From contig OX485806.1 of the NCBI GenBank assembly GCA_950295325.1, forward strand, positions 36,146,001 through 36,210,000: a DNA stretch of 64,000 nucleotides, read 5' to 3'. The notes beneath the pieces were generated by a model. That model did no database searches. It saw nothing but the letters and a program-made list of their open reading frames with translations, and was not told the DNA's origin. Shown here one piece after another: positions 22,155 to 33,105 of the stretch; the stretch's first letter is position 1, and every line of letters begins with the position of its first letter. The stretch is from Polytrichum commune (taxonomy: Eukaryota; Streptophyta; Polytrichopsida; Polytrichales; Polytrichaceae). The position numbers and the translations under genes were made by a program.

Positions 22155-23707
22155 CAGTGTTCAAGATTGAAGTCTTCAATGCCCTTCAAACGCGATTTGG
22201 CCCTTCAAAATATACCTCTCTCAAAACAGCCCTTCAAAATGCAACCCCAAACTCAAAATGAAAACTTCACTTGACGTCCTCAAAATTTTTACACCCGTCA
22301 ACACTGTAGCGCTACAGTGACGAGGAGGTCGCTACAGTGACAACCTCAACACCTAGCAAATGATTCATTCAACATCGATCTGACTTGGAATTCAACTTTT
22401 TAGGTCTTGCAAAAGATTGGAATCCAACCCTTTCTTTGGTAAGCATTGAGTCAGTGTTGTAGTGTGATGTGATTCAATCAATGTGAAATCAGTGCTGATT
22501 TGGGTGAGATGGTTATCCCGTGGCTTGGTCATGGAGAGATTGGTATTTTGTATGCCTGCAATTTTAGAAATTTGGGAGGTTGAAGAACCCACATGGTACA
22601 AGGATCTAACTTCTCTTCAGTTCCAATTTTTCATTCACATGCTAGCTGATATATTATCAGAGTTGAATAAGGTCAATCGCAAGTTTCAGTTTGATCTTGT
22701 AGATATCACTAGCATAGCTTCTATGATTGATGTAACAATCAGCTTGTTTCGTAGACACTATCTGGGTGTAAGTTTTGGCCTGACAACCAAACACCTAGGA
22801 AAGTTTCTCCGCGAGGTGGTACCCAATGGGCAGATATTGTATGTTGATAGTTTTGGGTGCGAAAAAATGCATATCTTGCATTATGATTCCATGCCCGAGT
22901 GTGACGTAGGAGGCTCATTGGAGGCATGCATCATGTTGGGGAGGCAGTATGTGCAGAAGATCATCGATTCACTCAATGATCGATTTCCTGACTTGTCCAT
23001 TTTCAATGCGGCCCGGCTTTTTAGCCCGAAGCACTATCCCGTAGATGAATTGGACAGAGGGACATTAACGGAACAGTGGTTGAACCGGTTGGTGACACAT
23101 TTCCGTTGGAGCGATGACCTTGTTAATCAATGCAATGCGGAATTGCTAGAATTCGTGGAGATGTTATGTTCCGTTTGTGAACGCCGAAGTATGCAAGAAG
23201 CTTGGGTTTTTTGTGGCAATGACCGGGAGCTCATGATTAATTGGCCAACTATGATGTCGCTATGGCAAGCCATACTTGTGATCCCAACTAGCACTGCTGT
23301 TTGTGAGCGTGGTTTTTCAAAGCAAAATTGGGTTAAGAGTGAAAGGAGAACTAGACTCAACCTTGACACACTAGATGCTTTAATGAGGGTTAGTCTAAAT
23401 GGGTTAGGAGTTGAATTCATGGATTGGGATAGTATTTTTGAATCTTGGAAAATTGGCACAAGAACCAACAAGCGTAGGGCATTATCACTAGAAGAGGTGG
23501 AGTTAGATGGTTGATTCTTAATTCTTCACATTGTATTGGAAGCATGCACCATATAAATCATGCATAAGTTTAATATGAGTTTTTTATATTTTATTTCTAT
23601 ATTACTGAATTGACGTCTTGAATTTGAACTAGCCCTTCAACCGAAGGGCTCAAATTTTAGAGCCCTTCAAAATGAAACTCATATGAGGGCTTCAATCTTG
23701 AACACTG
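22155..23707 (+). mobile_element. hAT transposon H1 with perfect 8-bp TSD
   Basis: The element runs from CAGTGTTCAAGATTGAAG to the inverted CTTCAATCTTGAACACTG and is flanked by CTTGGGAC on both sides (22147-22154, 23708-23715). The subterminal regions carry repeated AGCCCTTCAA motifs, likely transposase binding sites. At 1553 bp it is shorter than autonomous plant hAT elements, and its transposase frame lacks the N-terminal half, so it is probably an internally deleted derivative that would need a helper. The perfect duplication suggests fairly recent insertion. Confidence 0.92.
22483..23514 (+). CDS. hAT transposase, N-terminally deleted
   Basis: A 343-codon frame opening on GTG; the first in-frame ATG is at 22531. 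Residues 253-305 (NWPTMMSLWQAILVIPTSTA, VCERGFS, then RRTRLNLDTLDALMRVSL) are the hAT C-terminal dimerisation region. In intact family members this follows an RNase-H-like catalytic domain interrupted by a helical insertion. The segment from about residue 45 (QFQFFIHMLADILSELNKVN) corresponds to the helical insertion and later catalytic part. The BED-type zinc finger and the first catalytic acidic residues are absent; full-length proteins are usually above 600 residues. The frame is uninterrupted, so the deletion is recent or the truncated product was retained. It would act, if at all, in the nucleus. Confidence 0.8.
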   Translation: MKSVLIWVRWLSRGLVMERLVFCMPAILEIWEVEEPTWYKDLTSLQFQFFIHMLADILSELNKVNRKFQFDLVDITSIASMIDVTISLFRRHYLGVSFGLTTKHLGKFLREVVPNGQILYVDSFGCEKMHILHYDSMPECDVGGSLEACIMLGRQYVQKIIDSLNDRFPDLSIFNAARLFSPKHYPVDELDRGTLTEQWLNRLVTHFRWSDDLVNQCNAELLEFVEMLCSVCERRSMQEAWVFCGNDRELMINWPTMMSLWQAILVIPTSTAVCERGFSKQNWVKSERRTRLNLDTLDALMRVSLNGLGVEFMDWDSIFESWKIGTRTNKRRALSLEEVELDG

Positions 23708-23715
23708 CTTGGGAC

Positions 23716-25009
23716 TTAGGACTTGGGACCCGTGTGGATTGGCCTCATAGAACATATACAATATGCAACAAGTACATGGTTTACACATACAGCCTCCACG
23801 TGAGCATGCCTCATAGAACATATACTTAGGACTTGGGACCCATGTGAACCGGCATTATATGGAATCAAATGAATTCTCTAGATCAAGGCATGGGGTTTAA
23901 TTGATGAAATCAGAAACATGAATGAGGGCGAGGTTCCATGTACCAGTCCCGGTCCATTTTCTGAAAAATAAATGGGTGGGTGGGTGGGAAAATAATGGTG
24001 CCATCCCCCTCACCCAAGGACTGGTACCCCACATGGATGGGTGTCCCGTATTGTACATTTTGCAAGGACATCGCTAAAGGACGGGTCGTTTTAACGGTCA
24101 AGAGAAGGACATGTGCCAGTTAGAGAGCTCTGGTGACCAGATTGGCCGGTCACCTTGGGTACTATAGGCCATATTGTTCTTCAAGTCCTTTCTTTTTAGA
24201 GGTACACTCAGGGCCTCTTGCGGTATAGTGATACACTTTTGTGAAGGGCAAGGTACACATCAATCACTTGCATGAGATTTTGCAAGTGTGATGTAATATT
24301 AGTGCTAATTATTATTCTATTGAATTTATTACAATGCATGAAAAATTGTGTATCTCATGATGTTTTCAAGAATTTGGATTTTCAAAATAAAGTAAAATAA
24401 AATAAAATAAAATGTGATAGTAAGTGTTGGGTTTAATTTAAAAAAATCAAAGACTATTCAAATGTATCAAAAATCACTTAGAAACAACGAACAATCACAA
24501 TTTCAACTCAAAGTAAAACATATAAATATTTACATATTTCTATAGATGATATCGGTATCAACCTATGGACACCCAAGAACACATAATTTGGAATTCATTC
24601 GATAAATTCATGTGCAAATCAAATATCAAAAGTTAAATGATGATGACCTTCATTACCAGTCACCTTCATAAATTGTGATATCTTATCACTCACCAAATTT
24701 GGGGGGAAAATAGGAAATCGAAATAAACCAACACCCCACATAGAAGTAACCCTCCATTAAATGGGTTACATCACCCATTTTTTGATGATGTCACCCGTTT
24801 CTCAGCCATTGAAAAAATGGACCGGGCACTGTACATGGAACTTGGCCTTGATACGGGGGAGAACTTTAATATTTTTGTTACATCCTTCCCACATGAATAT
24901 GATCCTTTGCGACCTACCTCATAATTTCACTATTGTGATGATACTCAAGAATTACTTGGTAATGTTAGTTTATTTGTTTCATATTGAGGGTAATGTAAGC
25001 CCTTTAGAT
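23716..25009. other. Unassigned, with possible TIR element
   Basis: About 35 bp around 23931-23967 (GGTTCCATGTACCAGTCCCG) reappears inverted at about 24811-24847, suggesting a 0.9-kb TIR element without clear TSD. CTTAGGACTTGGGACCC occurs at 23716 and 23826. A short ATAAA-type run lies at 24390-24412. No genes supported. Confidence 0.4.
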
Positions 25010-26160
25010 CAAGGCATGTGAACAAACTAATTTATCTCCACCTCAAGGATTTTCTCAAATACGAATGTGACTTGTACTTGAGGTAATTATTGACACCACC
25101 ACAAATCATAGACTTGCCATCAAAATTAGATGGTGGTCAACTGGTTCTATCTCTAGAGTTAATAGATTATGTTACTTTTGCTCTTATCATGAAATTGAAA
25201 ATGAGGCACGCTTTGTGTTGGAGTGTCCCCCATAAGATCCCATTAAAGATAAGTTTCAATCACTATAGTAGAGGCACCTATTCCTGGTCATAACTCCATC
25301 AACAATCTATAGGGTACCAAAATTTTGATAAGGTTGGAACCAATAGTATCAGGACACACGTCGTGATTTTGAGTGCGAAAGTAAGGAGGAATGAGCCATT
25401 AAAATGTGCAATTATGGCAAACTCTATACATTGGTAATATGTTTGGACCAACTTTTGGCTTCAAAAATTCATAGTAATTTCAATTTAAGAAATAAAATTA
25501 TTGAAAAAATTGTAGTCCTTTTGATTCTATCTTCCTAGATGGGAAAAAATTGCACCGCTTTATACTTCTCCAAATCTAGCACCGAATCTCTTAAGTGATT
25601 CATTATGGGCACCTCTACTCTACTTTAGACCTTGGACAACTAGCCAACTAGCATCACCTAGCTAAATAGTTGCCCACATACTTAGTTGTCCAAGGTTTGA
25701 TCACTATATTCGTTAATTTGGGACTTTTTTGGTATTTTGAGACAGTTACAAATAGAAGAATATGGATAAAATCACATAGATATTGGAGAATGTTGTAAGA
25801 TGCAAATACTTTGAAGCGGGTGTTCATATCAAGAACCCAATTAAGAACTCATATCAAGATGGTTTAGGTAGGATGACCCAAACATTAGACCATGTTGTTG
25901 TGGTCTATATATTAATTTGAGACAAGAGAAAGTCTCAAATTAACGAATATAATGATTTTGCTCTATTTGAGAACGTAGTATTAGGAAGTCTCAAGTCTTT
26001 CTTTCAATTAGACCATCAAGTTGATATCAACCTCACAGAGGCTACTGCACTCTGCTACTCTGCCACTCTAGGGAATTAATCAATTTGACACCACCTTGAT
26101 GTATCTTTAGTCCCACAACCTTTCGGCTTCTTGGACTTTAAAATCGATTTCAAATCATTA
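25010..26160 (+). pseudogene. LINE-B C-terminal remnant, interrupted
   Basis: 25020-25270 matches 52420-52660 (CCACCTCAAGGATTT, then the LVLSLELIDYVTFALIMKLKMRHALCW translation). 25960-26150 matches 52680-52860 (GGAAGTCTCAAGTCTTTCTTTCAATTAGACC and on). Between them lie about 700 bp of unrelated DNA including a small TIR element at 25708-25950. Coding is destroyed by frameshifts. Confidence 0.65.
25708..25950. mobile_element. Small TIR element, possibly mariner-type
   Basis: Left TATTCGTTAATTTGGGACTT and inverted right AAGTCTCAAATTAACGAATA, one mismatch, with TA adjacent on both sides. It is about 240 bp and non-coding. Confidence 0.5.
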
Positions 26161-26189
26161 AGTCAATGAGAAACCTGATATGCTTGGGC

Positions 26190-26540
26190 TAAAATTATAG
26201 ATGCTATAGATTGGCGGAAAGGTACAAGTTTAATATGGTATGGTATTATGCGACAACCTTGGATTCTATTTTCAGATGCCCTAATTATAGAATAAATTAC
26301 ACTCTAAATTCCGTAAGATCACGCTCATGGCAACCAAAATTGCATGTGATATTAACGACTTATGTAGTATTAACATGGATGCATGTTTAAGAGAATTAGG
26401 GTAGCATGTGACATTATGGAACAACACAAAGTTAATTATTAAAATCATTGACTTTAATGAAAATTATTACAATGATGACAACATGATATGTGTGAATGTG
26501 TGATTTGAGATATTTAATGGTTTATTTTAATATCAAAACC
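26190..26540. repeat. Dispersed repeat containing MITE M2, copy 2
   Basis: Aligns inverted with 42540-42870 over its whole length, including the flank AGGTACAAGTTTAATATGGTATGG. The M2 portion is about 26298-26535 and starts ACACTCTAAATTCCG. Confidence 0.65.
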
Positions 26541-26786
26541 CATGATATATGAGAGAGACACGTAACAAAAAGAGTGAGATTTAAATTAAGAACATCCATT
26601 CCCTAGGCCTTTAGGCTATAAGAGGAGTGAAGAAAGAAAAGAAAAAGAAAAAATAACACCCGTATCTTTGTACCAGCGTGAATGCGAGCCCGTTGGCCAT
26701 ACATTGATCACGGTATTCCGTGATGCAATGTGCGGTTTTATGCCTCCTTTGGGGAGGTGGGCTCTGAGGAGGGGCACAAGTAATCT

Positions 26787-27440
26787 AGTTTAGTTAGGGG
26801 GAGGTACATGTTTTTGTTTGTTGTCTAGTTTTCTCTTATTTAGTACTAGATAGGTAAGGTATTTGATGGCCTTATGATGTATGTTTTTCATAAGATTTTT
26901 GATGCTTGATTTTGGGATTTTTAGTTTTGTGAGATTATCAATGCAGTGTTCGTGTATGGCTCCTCTTACTCCTGCTGTGATGGTGATGAGGGGGTTGGTA
27001 TTCCAACCGTTATTTTGGATTGTGCTATTTAATGGGTCATATTTGGCGTGTTTGTGCGTCACTAGAAGAAAGCTTGTCCATTTCAACCGGCCTTGCGACT
27101 TGGCCATTGCGACTCATGCTAGGAAAATGCATAAAAAAATATCAATATGATTGTCAATTGGAGTATTTTAGTTAGTCATTATCCAAAACCTCCGGGTGGA
27201 CAACCACAAAGAGATTTTTTTATGCATTTTCCTAGCATGAGTCGCAATGGCCAAGTCGCAAGGCCGGTTGAAATGGACAAGCTTTCTTCTAGTGCGTGAT
27301 GGCTTGTTCAGGGAATCTATCATGGCAGTATGTAAATTCAATGAATTGTATCGTGTGTTTAGGTGATGGTGATATAGGTGGTTGTGTTTGGTTTGGGGCT
27401 CCAATCACACATAAGATGTCTGGTCTTAGCTTAGCTTGGC
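26787..27440 (-). pseudogene. LINE-C ORF2 remnant, downstream part
   Basis: When the CACTA element is skipped, the minus strand reads through PDILCVIGAPNQTQPPISPS, then IEFTYCHDRFPEQAI, then KHAKYDPLNSTIQNNGWNTN, PLITITAGVRGAIHEHCIDN and LTKLKIPKSS. It stops at about 26790. This looks like the extreme C-terminus of the same ORF2; its beginning was separated from 29676 by the solo LTR. The frame is still open except for the two insertions, so LINE C was probably not old when interrupted. Confidence 0.7.
27060..27294. mobile_element. CACTA-type foldback MITE, perfect 81-bp arms
   Basis: Starts CACTAGAAGAAAGC, ends with its exact inverse, and is flanked by the 3-bp duplication CGT (27057-27059, 27295-27297). 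CACTA ends and a 3-bp duplication are the hallmarks of the CACTA (En/Spm) superfamily. The inverted arms at 27060-27140 and 27214-27294 are identical over 81 bp, around a 73-bp loop. Identity implies very recent insertion or gene-conversion-like homogenisation. Confidence 0.9.
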
Positions 27441-27466
27441 ATTGGCATGGTTTTAGGTGACATGTG

Positions 27467-29641
27467 TGTGAGCCAAATTTTTGGTCATTTCAATTCAACT
27501 ATAGGCTTATAGTTCAATTCGGATGGAGTCATCCAATAGGATGAATATAGTTAAACCATAGGCTAGGAAGTTACCACTATAGTCACGGCCATAGAAGGGC
27601 CTAGTTAGGCGGTTATTGTAACTATCATCTTCCTTCCCTCCCCGCCAAGCTAAGAGGGCCGGCGAAGAGGGAGGATGTAGACATTTCCAGATAATTGTTG
27701 AGCGCATTGTAGAACTATAGGCGTGTCTCCCTCATCACCGAGAGCGGGCGAGGACAATTGTTGAACCATTTTCCCTTTTTGAGTAAACACCGCAATGATT
27801 GCGGGTTACCCTATTTGTGAAAGTATATTGTTATTCAAGAATGAAAGTTGATCGGAGAACTATGATTCAGTGAAACTATCTTCTGATTGAGTGAGTAATA
27901 CGAGATGTGACATTGTTGATTATTGTTGAAGTTGCCTTCTTTGGATAGAGAGATGGCGAGTAAGGACGTGCATAACGAGCGAGAGTGAATATGAATTTGG
28001 ATGTGAGCGAGGAAAATAGAGTGTGAGACATAACTGATGAAAATGACGTGAAACACAATTGCCTGTTGTTGTGATTGCAATATGCAAAGATCGTAATTGT
28101 GAGAGAACTCGAGCGAATCAGAGCAATAAGAGTGAGTTGTTGAGAAATGATGAGTGCGAATTAAACCAGAGGGATGGTTGAATTATCTCAGAGAGGGATA
28201 GATAACATGGACGAGAGATAGAAATCAGTAAGGAAGTGAGTGATAATTGAGTAATCTGAGGGGAATGAAGAAGGCAATGTAGAAATCAAGAGCGAAAACT
28301 ATTATCAGTCGAAGTGGAATATTGTGTCACTATTGCCTAAGTGCAAATTCTAGAACATAGTTGAGCCTACCGAAATGATGAATATTGTGATACAAGCGAA
28401 CTATAGTATGAGTGAGAAGCATATCTAGTATGAGAGGCAGTCATTGAGTGGTCAGAACCTCAAGGATGAGGGATTAAGTGGAACTATGGGCAGAGGATCC
28501 CATTGACGTTGGCGCATACGCAGAATCCTTGGCCGAAGAAGGTGGAAGTTAAGGAAAGGAAGTGAGGAAAAACTATTGTCTCCCTGTGAGAGGGTGAATT
28601 AAGAGTGACAAGAGAGAAAGGTTGAAGAGATAAGGCCTGAGAGAGGCAAACCCTGGGAAAGGGAGGAGGAAGACCATGTGTCAGGCCGAGAGTTAAACTA
28701 TTGGCTATAGTTAAGCCTGAGATAGGCATTGAGAGGAAAGGTGTAAGGCCAAAGGCCAGTCCACAAGGAGGAATGATTATCGTTAGCCTGAGAGAAGCAG
28801 GAAGAGTTAAATGAACATAGTTCAGCCACAAGAGATCATAGTTGAACCTGAGATTTAGGCTGATAGAATTATCATTTGAGGAGTGAGTTTAAGGAGAGGT
28901 TCTCAATCAATTGAAGTGATGAGGAATCACTTCTGATCAATTGATTAGGGAAGAAATCGAGGGATGTGAGAGAGAGAGATTAAAGGAATGTAAGATATCA
29001 TTAACTTTGGATTATCAAGGGGACCTAGGCATAAGTTAATTGGATCTTTATTAAGTTTTGATTGTTAAGTAGTCAAGAGATAAGATCTTTGAGTATGAAA
29101 GGTGAATTAATCCAATCAACTATTATCTTGTGTGTTACCCTGGTTGTTGTTGTTGCAGGTTGTGCAGGGCGACCAAGATTATAGCTTGACTGATAATGGT
29201 TAATTGCATAAGTTGTGAGTAATGATTAAATCTGGAATTAATGAATGAACAATTGTTTTGTATTGGAATTAACATTGACCAAGTAATAAAGGAATTCCTT
29301 TGAATTGAAGATGCATTGGCCAATGGTTATCAAAGACAATTGTGATACTCAAAGACTATTGTTCTCGAAAGACTATTGTTATACAAAATCTCATGGCGAG
29401 ATGGAAACTACATCTTACTGACACACATACCCCACTGAACGAGACACAGTGAGAGGAAACCAAGAGAGAAAAGGAGAGTAAAAGACATACCAGTCATGTT
29501 CTAGAGTGAATATAGCAAACCTTTGGTCTAATTAATGAATTATGAAGTGACAAATGCCTGTAATAAACACCAGTTAAGTCTTCCTTGAGAGTCTGTACCC
29601 TGGGTTTTGGGTTATTTAAGTGAGAGCAAAAACTAACTACA
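27467..29641 (+). mobile_element. Solo LTR, ~2.2 kb, purine-rich
   Basis: Begins TGTGAGCC, ends AACTACA, and is flanked by the 5-bp direct repeat ATGTG (27462-27466, 29642-29646). It lies inside LINE C and splits its reading frame, which independently confirms both borders. No gag, pol or primer-binding site lies next to it, so it is a solo LTR. From about 27850 to 29000 the plus strand is strongly G/A-rich (GAGAG, GTGAG motifs). The minus-strand frames here (for example 28484-28831) are by-products of the skew. Confidence 0.85.
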
Positions 29642-29675
29642 ATGTGCATTGGAGTAGCCATTCTGGTATTGTTTG

Positions 29676-30135
29676 TTATTGTGGCTGGTTATTGAGGTGG
29701 CCTGCATTGGTCAGTGTGAAGAACCTAGTGTTTTTGTTGGCTTGTAGTGTTTGAGTGATGAGGTGTACTGCTTTGTAATGCCTTGCGATTCTGAGTCCTT
29801 TAAGGTATGGGTGTTCACATGTAGATAGTAAATGGGGCCACGTGTCACGTTCGTTTTCATGGCATAGTGTGCAGTTGGGATTCTGGTATGTGATAGGCCA
29901 AAATATGTTTTTCATGTGGTTGCCCATGTATTGGGCATACTTGAATTTTAGTGTTTGGGTGATTTGGGTATCTGGCACTTTCTCGTTTTGCCAAAAGTGG
30001 TTGGAGAGCTTCTGATTTATTTGGAAATTTGATATCCATTTGTCTACGTATGGGAATTTATGTTTGGCGAGGATTGTTTCTCGGTTTCCATGTTCTTTGG
30101 TTATGAATGTACGTAGGTTACGGATGGCTCCATCG
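29676..30135 (-). pseudogene. LINE-C ORF2 remnant, upstream part
   Basis: The minus translation is GAIRNLRTFITKEHGNRETI, then KHKFPYVDKWISNFQINQKL, then TLKFKYAQYMGNHMKNIFWP and NPNCTLCHENERDTWPHLLSTCEH. In the 100-codon frame at 29978-29676, Cys36, Cys39, His49 and Cys54 form a C-x2-C-x9-H-x4-C knuckle. This is the post-reverse-transcriptase zinc-binding region seen in plant LINEs, but the surrounding sequence is a different family from A and B. The frame stays open almost to the solo-LTR insertion side. The catalytic RT core is missing (5' truncation at about 30168). Confidence 0.75.
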
Positions 30136-30367
30136 TGTGTGGCTGTTGGACAGCTGGCTAGCCAGTATGGCTATAAGAGGAGTGACAATTAACAAGGTTG
30201 ACATTACGGAGTTTAGTTTGGTTGCCACCCTGAGCATACTATGTCTACTAAGTATTGAAATAAAGGGGTCACAAATTAGCTTGAATCATGTTGTTCATAG
30301 AACCAACAAGGTTGTGGCTGGGTCACATGGGGTTTTCAAGCCCAGTATTTTCTGAACCCCCTATTTT

Positions 30368-30821
30368 CAGTGCCCAGGAAGTTTTCGGGCAGAGTCGGTC
30401 AAGATCCTGGTAATTCTAAACCAGCTGGTTACATGTTGACATCTTCCAATTTTCGTTCATTCATTTCGGGTATATTCTATAGATTCCTCTAAGAATGGTA
30501 ATTCTCCTGAAGTATCGAACTTCAACCCTCCGATCAGGGAGAACCGGCAGTTAGTTACAGATGAACCACTTGAGTTTGAGAAATAACCCGTTGAAGTTCA
30601 AGATTGCAGGAAAATTACCGATCGTTTAGAGGAATTTATAGAATATACCCCAATTTAATAAAGGAAAACTGAAGGATGTCAACATGGAACCGGTTGAACT
30701 TGCAAACAATAGGATCTCAACCAATTATGTCCAAAAATCTCCCCGATCACTGCTTCAACCGGTTATTTCTCAAACTCAACCGGCTCATCTGTAACTAACC
30801 GCCGGTTCTCCCCAGACATAG
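30368..30821 (-). mobile_element. hAT-type MITE M1, outer copy
   Basis: Starts CAGTGCCCAGGAAG on the plus strand and follows the M1 sequence in reverse orientation to CGAACTTCAACC at 30527. It resumes after the inner copy with GGTTATTTCTCAAACTC and ends at TCTCCCCAGACATAG. A clean outer target duplication is not visible because a poly-C run follows. Confidence 0.75.
30528..30752 (+). mobile_element. hAT-type MITE M1, inserted in the outer M1 copy
   Basis: Starts CTCCGATCAGGGAGAACC and ends TCTCCCCGATCACTG (family TIR CAGTGATCGGGGAGA). It is flanked by the perfect 8-bp repeat CTTCAACC (30520-30527, 30753-30760). Removing it restores continuous M1 sequence of the outer copy. At 225 bp it is full length. 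Confidence 0.88.
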
Positions 30822-30892
30822 CCCCCCCCCCCAAAATAGAACATCTACCAAGTTTCAAGAGCGGCCACTCATGAAACTCAAGGGATCAGGAT

Positions 30893-33105
30893 CAGTGTAT
30901 ATGTTTGACAAAGTTTTTGCAAGCTTTTCACATTTGACACGCAAAAACTTGCACAAAAAAAAGTGCATGTCAATTGACATGCACAATTTAGAAGTTGACA
31001 CGTATTGTGACTTGTGAAGAAAAAAAAACACACGTCATTTGACACACTAGAAATTGAAATGACACGTATACTAGACAACTTAAGTATTATAAATTTTAGC
31101 TCAAGTATCCGGAAAACATAAACCATAACAGTAGGAGAACTTCCTACACTCACTTACATACTTAAGTTCAGCTTTGTTCTTACAATTTCTTTGTAACCGG
31201 GAGCTGAGATGGTGATTAGAGATAGAGAGACTAATTGGGAATGAATGAATTATCTGTGGGGGCACAAGGCGAGGCAAATATTTGGTGGTGCAAGAAGCCA
31301 TAGTCAGAGTTTTATGCATCCCAAGACATTTAATCAACCTTCTGTCATGGACGACTTCCAAATCCAACCCGATGTTGTCATTGTGGTGTGCAATATTGGA
31401 ATTTTTATGAGAAATATTAAAACATATCAGTGATGGACTTTTAATAGAGGCACAATCCTCCCCATTTTATTATTTGATGATAGACGAGGCCACTGATCGA
31501 ACTCTTGAACAACATTTAATCATTTGTGTAGTTTATTTATCAAACAATGGGAAAGGACCTCATGTTACACAATTTGTTGAGCTTTTGGCTCTTCGAGATG
31601 GTATAGTAGAATCTATGTATCAGGTGGTCACTAGACTATTGCAGAATATGCATTGGATGACTCTCAACCAAATAGCTTTAGCCACTGATGAGGCTTCTAG
31701 TATGACGGGACACTATACAAACTAGCAACTAGAATGTGTGTAGAGGTTCCAACTTTCATAAATGTGCATTGTATTGCGCATCGTGAAGATTTAGTTGCAG
31801 AAGATGCAGCTAGAGCTTTTCCAAAGTTTCAATTTTGGACCATTTTGCCAACAAAGTTTATGAGTGGGTGGGCCATAGTACAAATCGATGCAACGAGTTG
31901 AAACGATTGTTAAAGGATGTATTTGAAGAAGATTATGTAGTGGTTTTACAAATTCATATAGTACAGTGGTTTTCTTGAGGTAATGTTATGACCCGCTTAC
32001 TACAGTGCGTACCAACATTATTGGAATTTTTCAAAGTTGAAGAGTTGCATTGGTATGAGATCATGTGCTCTTTAAATTTAATTTTTACTTGAACTTGCTT
32101 GTGGATGTTTTACAAAAGTTGAATAAATTGAATATCAAATTCAAATACAATATGGTTGGTATCAGAACTATTAGTATAACCATCGATATCACTATTTCAA
32201 TTTTATCACGTTATTTTTTATACAGGATTGGACCTATGTTTGGTCGTACATGCAAGAATTTGGGAAATTCTTGAGGGAGTATGCAAAAAATCTTCAATTG
32301 AGTTATAAAAACAATACATAAGATCGTATTGTTCATGCATTGGCAACTAATGGGCCCAATGAACTACAACAATGCATGTTATTGGGTGCATCTTATGTGC
32401 AAAGAGTTGTTTATGCTTTGAATGATTGTTTCCCAGACCTTCCAGTATTCAATGCAACCAAACTTTTTAGCCCTTGTAATTATCCAAACGATGATAGTGA
32501 ATGAGTCACAAATACCGAATTGTGGCTAGAAAGGATAATTTTGAAGTTTCAATTTACTAAAGAAGAAACTGGCATGTGTAAAGGTGAACTCCTGGAATTT
32601 ACGGAAACACTTCGACATGGGTGTGAGAACAAAACGATATTTGAGGCTTGGCGCATATGTGGTAGCAGTTTGGAATGGCACACAAATTGGCCTAAACTTA
32701 TGTAACTTTGGCAAAAAATTATACTCATTCCATCAAGTATAGCTATTTGCAAGAGAGGATTTTACAAACAAAATGCAATCAAAAGCCACTTGTGGAATAG
32801 GTTGAACTTGAAGACCCTTGATGCTCTTATGCGGGTTTCTCTTTGTGGGCTACCATCTTCGACATTAGGAGAAACATGCAAGACCGAAGGATACTTACGC
32901 TCGATTGATGGTTATTTTGTTACAAATAAAGATTGCATTTTGATTATTCAAAATATTATTTAATATTGTGTAATCCAAAATTGAGGTGAAATTTTAGAAA
33001 AAAATGTTTATATCAATTGACATACATTTTCGTTCTTGAAAACCTCACATGACACTTTGGATTTGAAGTTGAACGTCAAATGAAATTCATCAAACATACA
33101 CACTA
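30893..33105 (+). mobile_element. hAT transposon H2, decayed
   Basis: TIRs are CAGTGTATATGTTTGA and the inverse of TAGTGTGTATGTTTGA; flanks ATCAGGAT (30885-30892) and ATCAGGGT (33106-33113) form an 8-bp duplication with one mismatch. Subterminal regions carry repeated inverted GTCAATTGACA and TTTGACAC motifs, probable transposase binding sites. The 2213-bp length with a recognisable but broken transposase suggests a once near-autonomous element. Confidence 0.87.
31474..32880 (+). pseudogene. hAT transposase pseudogene of H2
   Basis: Fragments in several frames: MMIDEATDRTLEQHLIICVV opens a segment (31474 on) corresponding to the first conserved block of the hAT catalytic domain, with its Asp (IDEATD). 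IALATDEASSMTG matches the later D-x-A-x-x-M block. INVHCIAHREDL matches the H(C)xAH block. Near 32680-32850 NWPKL, a stop, then LWQKIILIPSSIAICKRGFY and LNLKTLDALMRVSL form the dimerisation region. It is the same broad type as the H1 protein but a different family. At least four stops or frameshifts disrupt it. Confidence 0.8.

Larger units (their letters stand above)
26631..30168 (-). mobile_element. 5'-truncated LINE, family C, with two later insertions
   Basis: A minus-strand LINE remnant flanked by the 17-bp perfect direct repeat GGCTATAAGAGGAGTGA (26614-26630 and 30169-30185). Removing a 2175-bp solo LTR (27467-29641) and a 235-bp CACTA MITE (27060-27294) leaves about 1.1 kb of C-terminal ORF plus a short 3' end. 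The 3' terminus is pyrimidine-rich on the element strand (TTATTTTTTCTTTTTC) and not a clean poly(A). A long target duplication with a truncated 5' end fits target-primed reverse transcription. Confidence 0.85.

Noticed and set aside
28484-28831. 115-codon minus frame in the solo LTR
   Set aside because: Arises from the strong purine skew of the LTR; lies inside a TG..CA unit with TSD.
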